The notes beneath the pieces are model-generated. The model was not told the origin of the DNA. It searched no databases and worked only from the letters and a program-made list of their open reading frames with translations. This document shows, piece after piece, positions 27,351-35,446 of a stretch of DNA of 64,000 bases (within the stretch, counting starts at the first letter, position 1; each line of letters starts with the position of its first letter). Source of the DNA: a virus; IMG/VR virus record IMGVR_UViG_3300020477_000990, positions 248,001-312,000 of that record; one strand, 5' to 3'. The position numbers and the translations under genes are program-made.

Positions 27351-27374
27351 CAATAATCTAAATTATGTTATTAT
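27347..27374 (+). promoter_or_regulatory. Sigma-70 promoter for leaderless rpsU mRNA
   Basis: TTGACA (27347-27352), 16-base spacer, TATTAT (27369-27374), 6 bases, then ATG 27381. Confidence 0.65.
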
Positions 27375-27380
27375 ATTATT

Positions 27381-27713
27381 ATGAAACACAGTTCTAAACC
27401 AAGAAAGACATTCGAAATAGGAAAGTTTCAAGGTGATCGTCCTAATTGGAAAGATCGTAAAGATAGAAAACCAAGATATGAAAAACTTCCTGGAATGGCA
27501 GTTGCAGTTCAAGATAATAATGTTGAAAAAGCAATAAGACGACTTAAAAAAATGTTACAAAAAGAAGGTATGTTTCAAGAATTACGTGATAGACGATATT
27601 ATGTTAAACCTTCTGAAAAGAAAAGAGTTGCAAAAAAAGCCGCAATAAGAAGAGCCAAAAGAGATAGAAAATTAGAAGAACTTGGTTTACCCCCAAAAAG
27701 ATCAAGATACTAG
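27381..27713 (+). CDS. rpsU: Ribosomal protein bS21 with N-terminal extension
   Basis: A 110-residue protein. Residues about 42-95 are a clear S21 domain (VQDNNVEKAIRRLKKMLQ, then RYYVKPSEKKR and an Arg/Lys-rich helix). About 40 extra basic residues precede it, not usual for bacterial S21 (about 70 residues). bS21 sits near the 3' end of 16S rRNA, at the anti-Shine-Dalgarno region, and is the ribosomal protein most often reported in phages. A promoter box ends 6 bases upstream and there is no ribosome binding site. Confidence 0.92.
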   Translation: MKHSSKPRKTFEIGKFQGDRPNWKDRKDRKPRYEKLPGMAVAVQDNNVEKAIRRLKKMLQKEGMFQELRDRRYYVKPSEKKRVAKKAAIRRAKRDRKLEELGLPPKRSRY

Positions 27714-27717
27714 CATT

Positions 27718-28476
27718 ATGAAAGATAAGATTTCAAAATGGATCAAGGATTATGCCTTGGACCATAATCGCAAAGCATTGGTTGTAGGAATATCAGGTGG
27801 AATAGATTCATCTGTAGTTAGTACTTTGTGTGCTATGACCGGACTACAAACTTATGCAGTATCAATTCCAATTAATCAAATTGAATCACAACATGATTTA
27901 AGTATGGATCATGGATCATGGTTAGAAGAAAATTTTAAAAATGTTACACATCATAATATTGATTTAGATAGATTATATGAAAGATTTTATTTAGATATGA
28001 TGTTTGATTTTAATAATGATATGGCTTTTGCAAATTCAAAATCAAGATTACGAATGGTTACATTACATCAAATATCAGGAGCAACACAAGGTATAGTTGT
28101 AGGCACAGGTAATAAAGTTGAAGATTTTGGTGTAGGATTTTTTACAAAATATGGTGATGGTGGAGTAGATATATCACCAATAGCAGATTTTTATAAAACT
28201 GAAATTTGGCAAATGGGCAAAGAATTAGGCATACTACAAGAAATTATTGATGCTGAACCTACAGATGGATTATGGGAAGATGGAAGAACTGATGCAGATC
28301 AGTTACATGGATTATCATATGAGCAAATGGAACACGCGATGAAAAATGGATCTGATAGTGAGTATTACGATAAATATTTAGAGATACGAAAACCAAACTT
28401 ACATAAAATGAAAGAGATACCGGTATTTAAAAATGATAGAGCACAAACATCTGATAGTAAGGGCAGAAGTAAATAA
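27718..28476 (+). CDS. nadE: Ammonia-dependent NAD+ synthetase
   Basis: A 252-residue N-type ATP pyrophosphatase starting at ATG 27718, right after rpsU. VVGISGGIDSSVV (about residues 21-33) is the PP-loop that binds ATP; VVGTGNKVEDFGVGFFTKYGDGG (abbreviated family core, about 127-149) carries the NaAD/ATP contacts. It turns nicotinate adenine dinucleotide plus ammonia into NAD+. Length fits the short form without a glutaminase domain. NAD+ rebuilding could sustain metabolism or counter NAD+-depleting defences; that is inference. Confidence 0.92.
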   Translation: MKDKISKWIKDYALDHNRKALVVGISGGIDSSVVSTLCAMTGLQTYAVSIPINQIESQHDLSMDHGSWLEENFKNVTHHNIDLDRLYERFYLDMMFDFNNDMAFANSKSRLRMVTLHQISGATQGIVVGTGNKVEDFGVGFFTKYGDGGVDISPIADFYKTEIWQMGKELGILQEIIDAEPTDGLWEDGRTDADQLHGLSYEQMEHAMKNGSDSEYYDKYLEIRKPNLHKMKEIPVFKNDRAQTSDSKGRSK

Positions 28477-28801
28477 CCCACCAACAGATCAAAAATGGGC
28501 CCATACTTGGCTAACAGAGTTAGTGTCTAAAATTGGCATGGAAATATGCCAAGGTCCTATTACAACGTATGTAAATGTACCAGGTAATAGAGGCTTAACC
28601 GGTCTAGTAATTATAGAAACATCACATATAGCATTGCATTGTTGGGATGAAACTGATCCTGGCTTATTACAATTAGATGTTTATACCTGTGGAAGTTTGC
28701 CAACTGATGTTATATTTGAAGAAATTAAACAATTTGATCCTGTTAAAGTTGAATACAAATACTTAAATAGAGAACGAGGTTTAACAGAGATTAATATATA
28801 G
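28433..28801 (+). CDS. speD: S-adenosylmethionine decarboxylase-like protein (SpeD family)
   Basis: A 122-residue protein. ETSHIALHCWDE (about residues 62-73) matches the SpeD self-cleavage site, where the Ser becomes the pyruvoyl cofactor, and LDVYTCGSLP (about 80-89) carries the conserved Cys. SpeD makes decarboxylated SAM for spermidine. Some SpeD homologs, including phage ones, are reported to act on arginine or ornithine instead, so the substrate is open. Begins inside nadE in another frame; its stop overlaps tRNA-Ile. Confidence 0.85.
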   Translation: MIEHKHLIVRAEVNNPPTDQKWAHTWLTELVSKIGMEICQGPITTYVNVPGNRGLTGLVIIETSHIALHCWDETDPGLLQLDVYTCGSLPTDVIFEEIKQFDPVKVEYKYLNRERGLTEINI

Positions 28802-28876
28802 GCGATTAGCTCAGTTGGTTAGAGCATTCCCTTGATAAGGGAAAGGTCGTAAGTTCGAGTCTTACATCGCCTACCA
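28800..28876 (+). tRNA. tRNA-Ile (GAU)
   Basis: Perfect 7-bp acceptor AGGCGAT/ATCGCCT, anticodon loop TTGATAA (GAT), standard D and T arms, encoded CCA. Its first two bases lie in the speD stop codon. Confidence 0.95.
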
Positions 28877-28877
28877 C

Positions 28878-28953
28878 GGGTGATTAGCTCAGTTGGTAGA
28901 GCACCTCGTTTACACCGAGGGGGTCGTTGGTTCGAGTCCAGCATTACCCACCA
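28878..28953 (+). tRNA. tRNA-Val (UAC)
   Basis: Acceptor GGGTGAT/ATTACCC with one G-T pair, anticodon loop TTTACAC (TAC), encoded CCA. One base separates it from tRNA-Ile. Confidence 0.95.
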
Positions 28954-28954
28954 T

Positions 28955-29031
28955 GGAGTGTTAGCTCAACTGGTTAGAGCACCCGCCTGTCACGCGGGAG
29001 GTTGAGGGTTCGAGTCCCTTACACTCCGCCA
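28955..29031 (+). tRNA. tRNA-Asp (GUC)
   Basis: Acceptor GGAGTGT/ACACTCC, anticodon loop CTGTCAC (GTC), encoded CCA. One base after tRNA-Val, so the three form one processed transcript. Confidence 0.95.
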
Positions 29032-29039
29032 TATAAATA
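29032..29039 (+). promoter_or_regulatory. T4-type late promoter (TATAAATA)
   Basis: Exact octamer immediately after the CCA of tRNA-Asp, 10 bases before ATG 29050. Confidence 0.55.
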
Positions 29040-29049
29040 TTATAAAGCT

Positions 29050-29295
29050 ATGAAAAAAAATATTAATAATATAGAAGATTTAGATTTACGAACTTTACAA
29101 AAAGAAGCCGCAAGAGCTTTAGCATCACATATTGATGGTACTAATAATGGATTAGCAGAAATTAATAAAAAATGCCATCATAATTCTACTATATTTTATA
29201 AAGAAGTTATTAAACTGTATATTGATAAATTTGGCGATTTACCAAGCAAAACAGGACCAGGAAAAGAAGTATCATTAGTGTCCGATAAATACTGA
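29050..29295 (+). CDS. Small hypothetical protein upstream of a radical SAM gene
   Basis: An 81-residue protein starting at ATG 29050, after the tRNA cluster; the frame upstream runs through tRNA-Asp and is not coding. Mostly helical, with CHHNSTIFYKEVI mid-protein. No family recognised. Adjacent to the radical SAM gene at 29300, so it could be its substrate or partner, but no peptide-modification leader is evident. Confidence 0.5.
   Translation: MKKNINNIEDLDLRTLQKEAARALASHIDGTNNGLAEINKKCHHNSTIFYKEVIKLYIDKFGDLPSKTGPGKEVSLVSDKY
29284..29291 (+). promoter_or_regulatory. Possible late promoter (GATAAATA) abutting a start codon
   Basis: One mismatch to TATAAATA, ending 8 bases before the ATG at 29300 of a radical SAM gene. 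Confidence 0.45.
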
Positions 29296-29299
29296 TACT

Positions 29300-30352
29300 A
29301 TGCCATTAAGTCTTAATAATATAAAAAAGTTTGATATTGAAATTACAAATAAATGTAATGCTAGATGTCCAGGATGTATTCGTACGGTAAATGGAGATAC
29401 ACACCCTTTGCTAAAACAAAATATTACTGAATGGTCAATGGAAGATTTTTCTAATTTAATTCCTAAAGATATTATTAATGGTAAAGAGTTTATATTTGGT
29501 GGCACAGTTGATGATCCTTTTATGAATAAAAATATCATACCAATTACAAAATATATTTTAGATAATGGTGGATCAATTGAAATACATACTAATACAGGAG
29601 CAAATACTGAAAAAACATTTAAAGAAATGGGAAGATTAAGTAAAGAGTCTGGAAGGCTATTAGTAATATTTTCTGTAGATGGATTTGAAAAAACAAATCA
29701 TTTATATAGAGTAAATGTTAATTGGAATAAAGTTGTTGAAAATATGAAGGCATATACAATAGCAGAAGGCAACTGTGAATGGGAATATTTAGTTTTTGAT
29801 CATAATTATGATGATATAGAGAAAGCAAGACGATTTGCAAATGATTTAGGAATAAAATTTATATTAAGACAAAATGTAAGAAACAATCATAGTTGGGTTA
29901 GTAAAAGCAAAGTAAAAGAAAAAGGTGAAATAGTAACTAAAGAGTTTGAAGTAAAAACAACCGATAAATTTAAACACCCTGAAACAGAAGAAGTAGTCAA
30001 ATATAATGATAAATTAAAGGTTTCTAAAGAAGAAGGCCAAAGTATATATTGTAAAATGTATCATGATAAAAGTGTATTTGTTGATTGGAACTATAAAGTA
30101 TGGCCATGTTGTTGGTTTGCAACAGAAAATTTTGAACAGCATGAATATTTTCATATGTTGATTGATCAATTTGGAGAAACTTGGAATAGTTTAAGGTATC
30201 ATACTTGGAATGAAATACTAGGCCATGATTATTATTCTAAATTATTATATCAAAGTTGGAATGGTCAACAATCAGATTATTATAATCCTACTTGTTTTAA
30301 GCAATGTGGTGATAATGCATCTAGACAGAGTTATAAAAAAGAACAATTATAG
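29300..30352 (+). CDS. Radical SAM protein with C-terminal SPASM/twitch-type domain (paralog 3)
   Basis: A 350-residue paralog of the gene at 2903. CNARCPGC (about residues 18-25) is the radical SAM site; DDPFMN, TNHLYRVNV and FDHNYDD follow, and the C-terminus has YCKMYHD, WPCCW and CFKQC for auxiliary clusters. Closest in layout to the 2903 and 54589 copies. Substrate unknown. A late-type element ends 8 bases upstream and there is no ribosome binding site. Confidence 0.85.
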   Translation: MPLSLNNIKKFDIEITNKCNARCPGCIRTVNGDTHPLLKQNITEWSMEDFSNLIPKDIINGKEFIFGGTVDDPFMNKNIIPITKYILDNGGSIEIHTNTGANTEKTFKEMGRLSKESGRLLVIFSVDGFEKTNHLYRVNVNWNKVVENMKAYTIAEGNCEWEYLVFDHNYDDIEKARRFANDLGIKFILRQNVRNNHSWVSKSKVKEKGEIVTKEFEVKTTDKFKHPETEEVVKYNDKLKVSKEEGQSIYCKMYHDKSVFVDWNYKVWPCCWFATENFEQHEYFHMLIDQFGETWNSLRYHTWNEILGHDYYSKLLYQSWNGQQSDYYNPTCFKQCGDNASRQSYKKEQL

Positions 30353-30354
30353 AC

Positions 30355-30382
30355 TTGACAAAAATATAATTGATGCTATTAT
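30355..30382 (+). promoter_or_regulatory. Sigma-70 promoter at a start codon
   Basis: TTGACA (30355-30360), 16-base spacer, TATTAT (30377-30382), 6 bases, then ATG 30389. Predicted leaderless. Confidence 0.65.
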
Positions 30383-30388
30383 TATATT

Positions 30389-30634
30389 ATGAACAATTTA
30401 GAAATACAAAATAAACAATTAGCTTATGCTTGTATAGATCGTTTAGGTGGAGAAGCAGAAGGATACGAAGTACGTAAACTTTCTGGAATAGAAGAAGATC
30501 CACGAATTAACTATAATGGCCTAAATACACAAATAGCCCTAAGAGGACTAGAAAAAGAAGGCATTATACATAGAACAAAACGAAATACAAGACAAGTTAC
30601 TTGGCATATTACAAAGAAAAAAAGAATTATTTAA
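30389..30634 (+). CDS. Small winged-helix-like protein
   Basis: An 81-residue protein with a helix-helix-helix-beta layout ending in a basic KKKRII tail. GLNTQIALRGLEKEGIIHRT reads as recognition helix plus wing. Probably binds DNA or RNA, perhaps as an early regulator. It has its own promoter with +1 at the ATG and is followed by a hairpin terminator. Confidence 0.55.
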   Translation: MNNLEIQNKQLAYACIDRLGGEAEGYEVRKLSGIEEDPRINYNGLNTQIALRGLEKEGIIHRTKRNTRQVTWHITKKKRII

Positions 30635-30648
30635 GTAATTTTAAAAAA

Positions 30649-30666
30649 AAGAGCTTTTTGGCTCTT
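30649..30666 (+). terminator. Hairpin terminator overlapping the hsp20 promoter
   Basis: Stem AAGAGC/GCTCTT (30649-30654 with 30661-30666) with a T-rich loop, preceded by an A8 run and followed by GACTTTTT. The 3' arm overlaps the -35 box of the next promoter (30665). Confidence 0.5.
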
Positions 30667-30694
30667 GACTTTTTAAAAATAGTGCTTATATAAT
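30665..30694 (+). promoter_or_regulatory. Sigma-70-type promoter upstream of hsp20
   Basis: TTGACT (30665-30670), 18-base spacer, TATAAT (30689-30694). The transcript has a leader of about 80 bases with a strong AAAGGAGGAG site. Confidence 0.65.
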
Positions 30695-30712
30695 AATATA
30701 CAACATTAGTTG

Positions 30713-30720
30713 TATAAATA
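30713..30720 (+). promoter_or_regulatory. T4-type late promoter (TATAAATA) upstream of hsp20
   Basis: Exact octamer inside the hsp20 leader, so hsp20 and dnaK may be transcribed both early and late. Confidence 0.6.
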
Positions 30721-30780
30721 TATGTGTAGATTGCTATGATAGGATCTACATATTAAAACTTGCTTAAAGGAGGAGTTAAA

Positions 30781-31224
30781 ATGACTAGAAATCTATCTAT
30801 TTTTAATCAGTTACGTCCAGTAACTGTAGGGTTCGATAATATATTTGATCACTTTGAAAGAATGTTTGACGGAGACGTTATGAACATTCCACAGGTTAAT
30901 TATCCACCATATAATATCGTAAAGACAGGTGAAAACACCTACGATATTGAATTAGCATTAGCAGGATTCAGCAAAAATGATATTGATGTTGAATACGAGA
31001 ATAATGTATTAACTGTAAAATCAATCAAAAAAGCAGAAACCGTACAAGAAGGAAACAATGGAATGTTACATCAAGGTATTTCCAAAAGAATGTTTTCTAA
31101 ATCTTTTACTGTTTCAGATGATGTTGAAGTTAAAGGTGCAGAACTTAAAGATGGTTTGCTTAAAGTTTCTTTGGAAAGAATTATTCCAGAATCTAAAAAG
31201 CCAAGAACTATCAAAATTAAGTAA
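30781..31224 (+). CDS. Small heat-shock protein (Hsp20/IbpA family)
   Basis: A 148-residue chaperone starting at ATG 30781 behind AAAGGAGGAG. The alpha-crystallin domain spans about residues 38-130, with ALAGFSKNDIDVEYENNVLTV and a short I-P-E/KPRTIKI C-terminal extension containing the IxI-like anchor. It holds unfolding proteins for hand-over to DnaK, which follows 28 bases downstream. Two promoters of different class precede it. Confidence 0.92.
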   Translation: MTRNLSIFNQLRPVTVGFDNIFDHFERMFDGDVMNIPQVNYPPYNIVKTGENTYDIELALAGFSKNDIDVEYENNVLTVKSIKKAETVQEGNNGMLHQGISKRMFSKSFTVSDDVEVKGAELKDGLLKVSLERIIPESKKPRTIKIK

Positions 31225-31252
31225 TTAACAGGAAAGGAGATATATTAGAACC

Positions 31253-33145
31253 ATGAGTAAAATAATTGGTATTGACTTAGGTACAACAAACTCTTGCGTA
31301 TCCATTATGGAAGGTAAGGGAGCCAAAGTTATAGAAAATGCAGAAGGTACTAGAACAACACCATCTGTAGTATCGTTTGGAGATGAACGATTAGTAGGTA
31401 CACCAGCAAAAAGACAGGCTGTTACAAATCCTACTAATACGGTTTTTGCTTCTAAACGTTTAATAGGAAGAAAATTTGATGGAGATTCTGTACAAAAAGA
31501 CATACAGACATCACCATTTAAAATTGTAAAGGCGGAAAATGGAGATGCTTGGGTAGAAGCTAACAACGAAAAATACTCACCATCACAAATTTCGGCTTTC
31601 GTTCTTCAAAAAATGAAAGAAACAGCAGAAAAGTATTTAGGACAAGAAGTAACTAAAGCGGTTATTACTGTTCCTGCGTACTTTAACGATTCACAAAGAC
31701 AAGCAACTAAAGATGCAGGTAAAATTGCAGGACTTGAAGTTGAAAGAATTGTGAATGAACCAACTGCGGCGGCACTTGCCTACGGTTTAGATAAGAAAAA
31801 AACTGGTACGGTTGCTGTATATGACTTAGGTGGAGGTACTTTTGATATTTCTATTTTAGAAATAGGTGACGGAGTATTTGAAGTTAAGTCAACAAATGGT
31901 GATACATCATTGGGTGGTGAAGATTTTGACAATGCATTAGTAGATTATATACTTGCAGAGTTCAAAAAAGACTCAGGTGTAGACTTAAGAAATGATAATC
32001 TTGCACTTCAACGTGTAAGAGAGGCGGCAGAAAAGGCAAAATGTGAATTATCATCTGCAACACAAACAGATATTAGTTTACCATTTATTACTGCTGACAA
32101 ATCTGGACCAAAACATTTAAATCTTAAATTAACAAGAGCTAAATTTGAATCATTGGTTGATGATCTAGTTGATAGAACATTGCAACCATGTAAACAAGCT
32201 CTAAAAGATTCAGGATTTAGTGCTGGAGACATTAGTGAAGTTATTCTTGTAGGTGGTATGACAAGAATGCCTAAAGTTCAAAAAGCAGTTCAAGACTTTT
32301 TTGGTAAAGAACCAAATAAAAGTGTAAATCCAGATGAAGTAGTAGCAATTGGAGCCGCAATTCAAGGTGGTGTATTACAAGGTGATGTTAAAGATGTGTT
32401 ACTTTTAGATGTAACACCATTATCACTTGGTATTGAAACACTTGGAGGTGTATGCACGAAGCTAATTGAAAAGAATACAACTATTCCTACAAAGAAAAGT
32501 CAAGTATTCTCAACTGCTGATGATGGTCAAACGGCAGTTACTATTAGAGTAATGCAAGGTGAACGTGAAATGGCCGCTGATAATAAGTTACTAGGTAACT
32601 TTGACTTGGTAGGTATTGCATCTGCACCAAGAGGTGTACCTCAAATTGAAGTAACATTTGATATTGATGCTAATGGTATCGTAAATGTTAGTGCAAAAGA
32701 CAAAGGTACTGGCAAAGAACAAAAGATACAAATACAAGCATCAGGTGGATTAAGTGAAACTGAAATCGATAAGATGGTAAAAGACGCTGAAGCCAATAAA
32801 GAAGCAGATAAAAAGAAAAGAGAAGAAGTAGATGTTAAGAATCAAGCAGATACAATGATTCATTCTACTGAAAAAACTCTTAAAGAACATGGCGATAAGT
32901 TATCAACAGAAGATAAAAAGAAAGTTGAAGACGACTTGACTGCATTAAAAGATGTAATATCTTCTGGAAATAGCGAAACAATTAAGGATAAAATTAAATC
33001 TTTAACTGAATCAGCTATGAAGTTAGGTGAAGCTGTATATAAAGATCAGCAACAACAAACATCTAATAATAATGAAAATGCTTCTAACGATGCAAAAAAC
33101 AACGATAATGTTGTTGATGCAGACTTTGAAGAAGTTAAGAAATAA
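31253..33145 (+). CDS. dnaK: DnaK/Hsp70 chaperone, full length
   Basis: A 630-residue ATP-driven chaperone (E. coli 638). The nucleotide-binding domain shows [12 protein letters not shown] (5-16), [10 protein letters not shown] (about 193-202) and [11 protein letters not shown] (about 335-345); the linker [12 protein letters not shown] precedes the beta substrate domain and the helical lid, and the acidic Asn-rich tail ends in an EEVKK-like motif. All domains are intact. No DnaJ or GrpE is in the window, so it would borrow host co-chaperones. Paired with hsp20. Complete DnaK is rare in phages. Confidence 0.97.
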   Translation: MSKIIGIDLGTTNSCVSIMEGKGAKVIENAEGTRTTPSVVSFGDERLVGTPAKRQAVTNPTNTVFASKRLIGRKFDGDSVQKDIQTSPFKIVKAENGDAWVEANNEKYSPSQISAFVLQKMKETAEKYLGQEVTKAVITVPAYFNDSQRQATKDAGKIAGLEVERIVNEPTAAALAYGLDKKKTGTVAVYDLGGGTFDISILEIGDGVFEVKSTNGDTSLGGEDFDNALVDYILAEFKKDSGVDLRNDNLALQRVREAAEKAKCELSSATQTDISLPFITADKSGPKHLNLKLTRAKFESLVDDLVDRTLQPCKQALKDSGFSAGDISEVILVGGMTRMPKVQKAVQDFFGKEPNKSVNPDEVVAIGAAIQGGVLQGDVKDVLLLDVTPLSLGIETLGGVCTKLIEKNTTIPTKKSQVFSTADDGQTAVTIRVMQGEREMAADNKLLGNFDLVGIASAPRGVPQIEVTFDIDANGIVNVSAKDKGTGKEQKIQIQASGGLSETEIDKMVKDAEANKEADKKKREEVDVKNQADTMIHSTEKTLKEHGDKLSTEDKKKVEDDLTALKDVISSGNSETIKDKIKSLTESAMKLGEAVYKDQQQQTSNNNENASNDAKNNDNVVDADFEEVKK

Positions 33146-33157
33146 TTAGCTATACAA

Positions 33158-33187
33158 AATCCCCGGTAATTTTTTTTGCTGGGGATT
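33158..33187 (+). terminator. Hairpin after dnaK
   Basis: AATCCCC (33158-33164) pairs with GGGGATT (33181-33187), with a T8-containing loop. It sits 12 bases after the dnaK stop and probably ends or processes the transcript, although the U-run is in the loop rather than after the stem. Confidence 0.45.
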
Positions 33188-33199
33188 CTCTTGAATAAC

Positions 33200-33207
33200 G
33201 ATAAATA
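33200..33207 (+). promoter_or_regulatory. Possible late promoter (GATAAATA)
   Basis: One mismatch to the late octamer, 45 bases before the ExbB-like gene. Confidence 0.4.
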
Positions 33208-33252
33208 CTTTAGAATATAAGAATTAGTTTCCGAAAAGGGCTTTTAAGTAAA

Positions 33253-33816
33253 ATGGATTTTTTAAAAATAAAAAAACACGGGATATTTTTGAAATGGTGG
33301 TGGTTTTTCTGCTTATTATTTGCGGCAACCGTACTATTAATTAATTTTGAAGTACATGAATTACTATGGGATCAAGATAGAACCAAATTATCATTCTTTA
33401 TTTTATCTATTTTCTATGCAATGACAGTACATTGTGGATATGAAAGTTGGAAATTAAGTAAATTAGCAAATGGAGATATAAAAAATCTTCCAAATTTAGA
33501 TACAAGGCACGAACCAGGTTGGTTTGCATCTGACATTTTATTAACATTAGGTCTAATTGGAACAGTATCAGGATTTATTTTAATGTTAGCTGGGGCTTTT
33601 AGTGGAATTAATATTTCTGATGTATCATCAGTACAAACTGCATTAGCAAGAATGGCAGTAGGAATGTCAACAGCATTATATACAACGTTGACAGGTTTGA
33701 TAACTAGTACAATTTTAAAATTTCAATATTTTAGATTAGATCAAGACTTAGAGAGGTATAGACAGAGACAGGCATCAAGCCTAATAGAACAGGTTGTTGA
33801 AAACCAAAAGGAATAG
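33253..33816 (+). CDS. MotA/TolQ/ExbB-like proton-channel protein
   Basis: A 187-residue inner-membrane protein with hydrophobic segments at about 15-33, 45-62, 95-118 and 135-155. The last two (TLGLIGTVSGFILML and ALARMAVGMSTALYTTLTGL) match the conserved pore helices of the MotA/TolQ/ExbB family, including the Gly/Thr/Ser spacing. It should assemble with the ExbD-like product of the next gene as a proton-driven motor stator. What it powers in a phage is unknown. Confidence 0.78.
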   Translation: MDFLKIKKHGIFLKWWWFFCLLFAATVLLINFEVHELLWDQDRTKLSFFILSIFYAMTVHCGYESWKLSKLANGDIKNLPNLDTRHEPGWFASDILLTLGLIGTVSGFILMLAGAFSGINISDVSSVQTALARMAVGMSTALYTTLTGLITSTILKFQYFRLDQDLERYRQRQASSLIEQVVENQKE

Positions 33817-33819
33817 TCA

Positions 33820-34527
33820 ATGTCAAATTTACGTCGCCATCGTAGTTACGGATCACAAGTTGCTTTTATAGATTTATTATTCAACACTCTTGTTGGATTT
33901 GTATTTTTATTTGTAATGGCGTTCATATTAATTAATCCAGTTGCTAAAAAATCTAATGTTGAATTAAATGCAGAATTTATTATTACAATGAAATGGCCGA
34001 AAAAAGCAGAAGATGATGTAGACCTTTGGGTAAGAGATCCTTTAGGAAATACAGCTGGATTTAAATCTAAAGATGTTGGACTTATGAGTTTAGATAGAGA
34101 TGATTTAGGTGGTGCCAATGATACAGTTATTGGTGCAGATGGTAAAGCAATTAAAGTATATAATAATGAAGAGCATATGACAATTAGAGGAATTATACCA
34201 GGAGAGTATATTGTTAACGTTCACTTGTATGCCAAAAAAGCAGAAAAACAAGTTAAAAGTAAAAGTAAATACTATCCTAGTATACCGGTAACTGTTACAG
34301 TAGAAAAATTAAATCCATACGGAATTGTAACAGTTAGAGAAATTATATTAACGAAAAAAGGACAAGAAATTACGGCAGTTAGATTTACAGTAGATGATCA
34401 AGGTAAGATTACGAACATAAATCAATTGCCATATCAAATGATTATTAATCCATATTCTGGCACAGATGATGGAATTGGAAGTAGTCATGGAGCCGCGGCA
34501 AACACAGAATATTTTGGAGCACCATAA
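33820..34527 (+). CDS. ExbD/TolR-like membrane protein with periplasmic beta domain
   Basis: A 235-residue protein with one N-terminal membrane helix (about 15-42) that contains an Asp in FIDLLFNTLVGF, the position of the proton-carrying Asp of ExbD/TolR/MotB. The external part (about 48-200) has VDLWVRDPLGN and LDRDDLGG, resembling DUF2135-type beta domains rather than the usual ExbD fold. Four bases after the ExbB-like gene. Together they look like a custom proton-driven envelope device. Confidence 0.68.
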   Translation: MSNLRRHRSYGSQVAFIDLLFNTLVGFVFLFVMAFILINPVAKKSNVELNAEFIITMKWPKKAEDDVDLWVRDPLGNTAGFKSKDVGLMSLDRDDLGGANDTVIGADGKAIKVYNNEEHMTIRGIIPGEYIVNVHLYAKKAEKQVKSKSKYYPSIPVTVTVEKLNPYGIVTVREIILTKKGQEITAVRFTVDDQGKITNINQLPYQMIINPYSGTDDGIGSSHGAAANTEYFGAP

Positions 34528-34529
34528 TT

Positions 34530-35096
34530 ATGATACAAGGGCATATATTTTTAGTACTACTTTTAATGATCATAGGAGCAACAGTTCTATGGACATTTAT
34601 ATCTTCATCTGGAAGTAAATGGAGTATAAAAGCAGTAATGACATTATTGGTTATATTAGCAATTTTAAGTTCTTGGGTTGGATTAAAAACAATGTATGGA
34701 TATCCATACGATTCATATCCAAATCATGGAAAGTATTTTTTAATAGGCCAACACGTTAAAGAGCCAAATATTAAAACTGGTGATCCTGGAGCAATTTATG
34801 TATGGTTAATTATTAGAGAGGCCAATGAAGAAAATTTAACTTGGGTAGATAAGTTAAGTGATCTATTTAATGGTAGACAACCGCGTGTTTATGCTATACA
34901 ATATAATAGACAAATGCATGAAGAATTACAAAAGATTGATGAGGAAAGAAGAGGGCAACCTTTTCCGATAACTATTGCATCTGAAGAAGCAAAAGAAAGA
35001 GGCGAAGCACATCAAGGTAATGATCGTGAAGAAAGGCAAAAATTTGTACCGTATGTTTTACCAGATACGGTTCTAATTGAAAAAAATGTAAATTAA
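34530..35096 (+). CDS. Third membrane protein of the ExbB/ExbD-like trio
   Basis: A 188-residue protein with two N-terminal hydrophobic helices (about 5-24 and 33-52) and a soluble C-terminal part rich in Glu/Arg (about 130-175). Follows the ExbD-like gene after 2 bases, so the three are surely co-expressed. No family recognised; it may be the adaptor that gives the motor its target. Confidence 0.58.
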   Translation: MIQGHIFLVLLLMIIGATVLWTFISSSGSKWSIKAVMTLLVILAILSSWVGLKTMYGYPYDSYPNHGKYFLIGQHVKEPNIKTGDPGAIYVWLIIREANEENLTWVDKLSDLFNGRQPRVYAIQYNRQMHEELQKIDEERRGQPFPITIASEEAKERGEAHQGNDREERQKFVPYVLPDTVLIEKNVN

Positions 35097-35107
35097 AAGG
35101 ATAAAAT

Positions 35108-35431
35108 ATGACAGAATCAGGTAACGCAAACGCATCAGCAAATATACAAACAACAACTAGTGTTCAAACAGATTTAAATGAACCTAGCAAGTATAATGTT
35201 ATTTTATTAAATGATGATTATACGCCTATGGACTTTGTTACTGATATTTTAACTACAATCTTTAGAAAAACAAAAGAACAGGCTGAAGCAGTTATGTTAA
35301 AAATTCATGAGAATGGTAAAGGCGTTGCCGGCAGTTATGTATTTGAAATAGCAGAACAAAAAGCAATTGAAACTACAGCAAAAGCGAGGTCGCAAGGACA
35401 TCCGCTTAATTGTACAGTTGAAAAAGAATAA
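35108..35431 (+). CDS. clpS: ClpS N-end-rule adaptor
   Basis: A 107-residue protein. After a flexible 25-residue N-terminus comes YNVILLNDDYTPMDFV (about 29-44), then AVMLKIHENGKG and YVFEIAEQKA, and LNCTVEKE at the end, a clear ClpS domain including the NDD/TPM/H residues that read N-terminal destabilising residues. In bacteria ClpS delivers substrates to ClpAP. No clpA is in the window, so it could reprogram the host ClpA. AAAAGG ribosome binding site. Confidence 0.93.
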   Translation: MTESGNANASANIQTTTSVQTDLNEPSKYNVILLNDDYTPMDFVTDILTTIFRKTKEQAEAVMLKIHENGKGVAGSYVFEIAEQKAIETTAKARSQGHPLNCTVEKE

Positions 35432-35446
35432 TAATAAGGAATAAAA

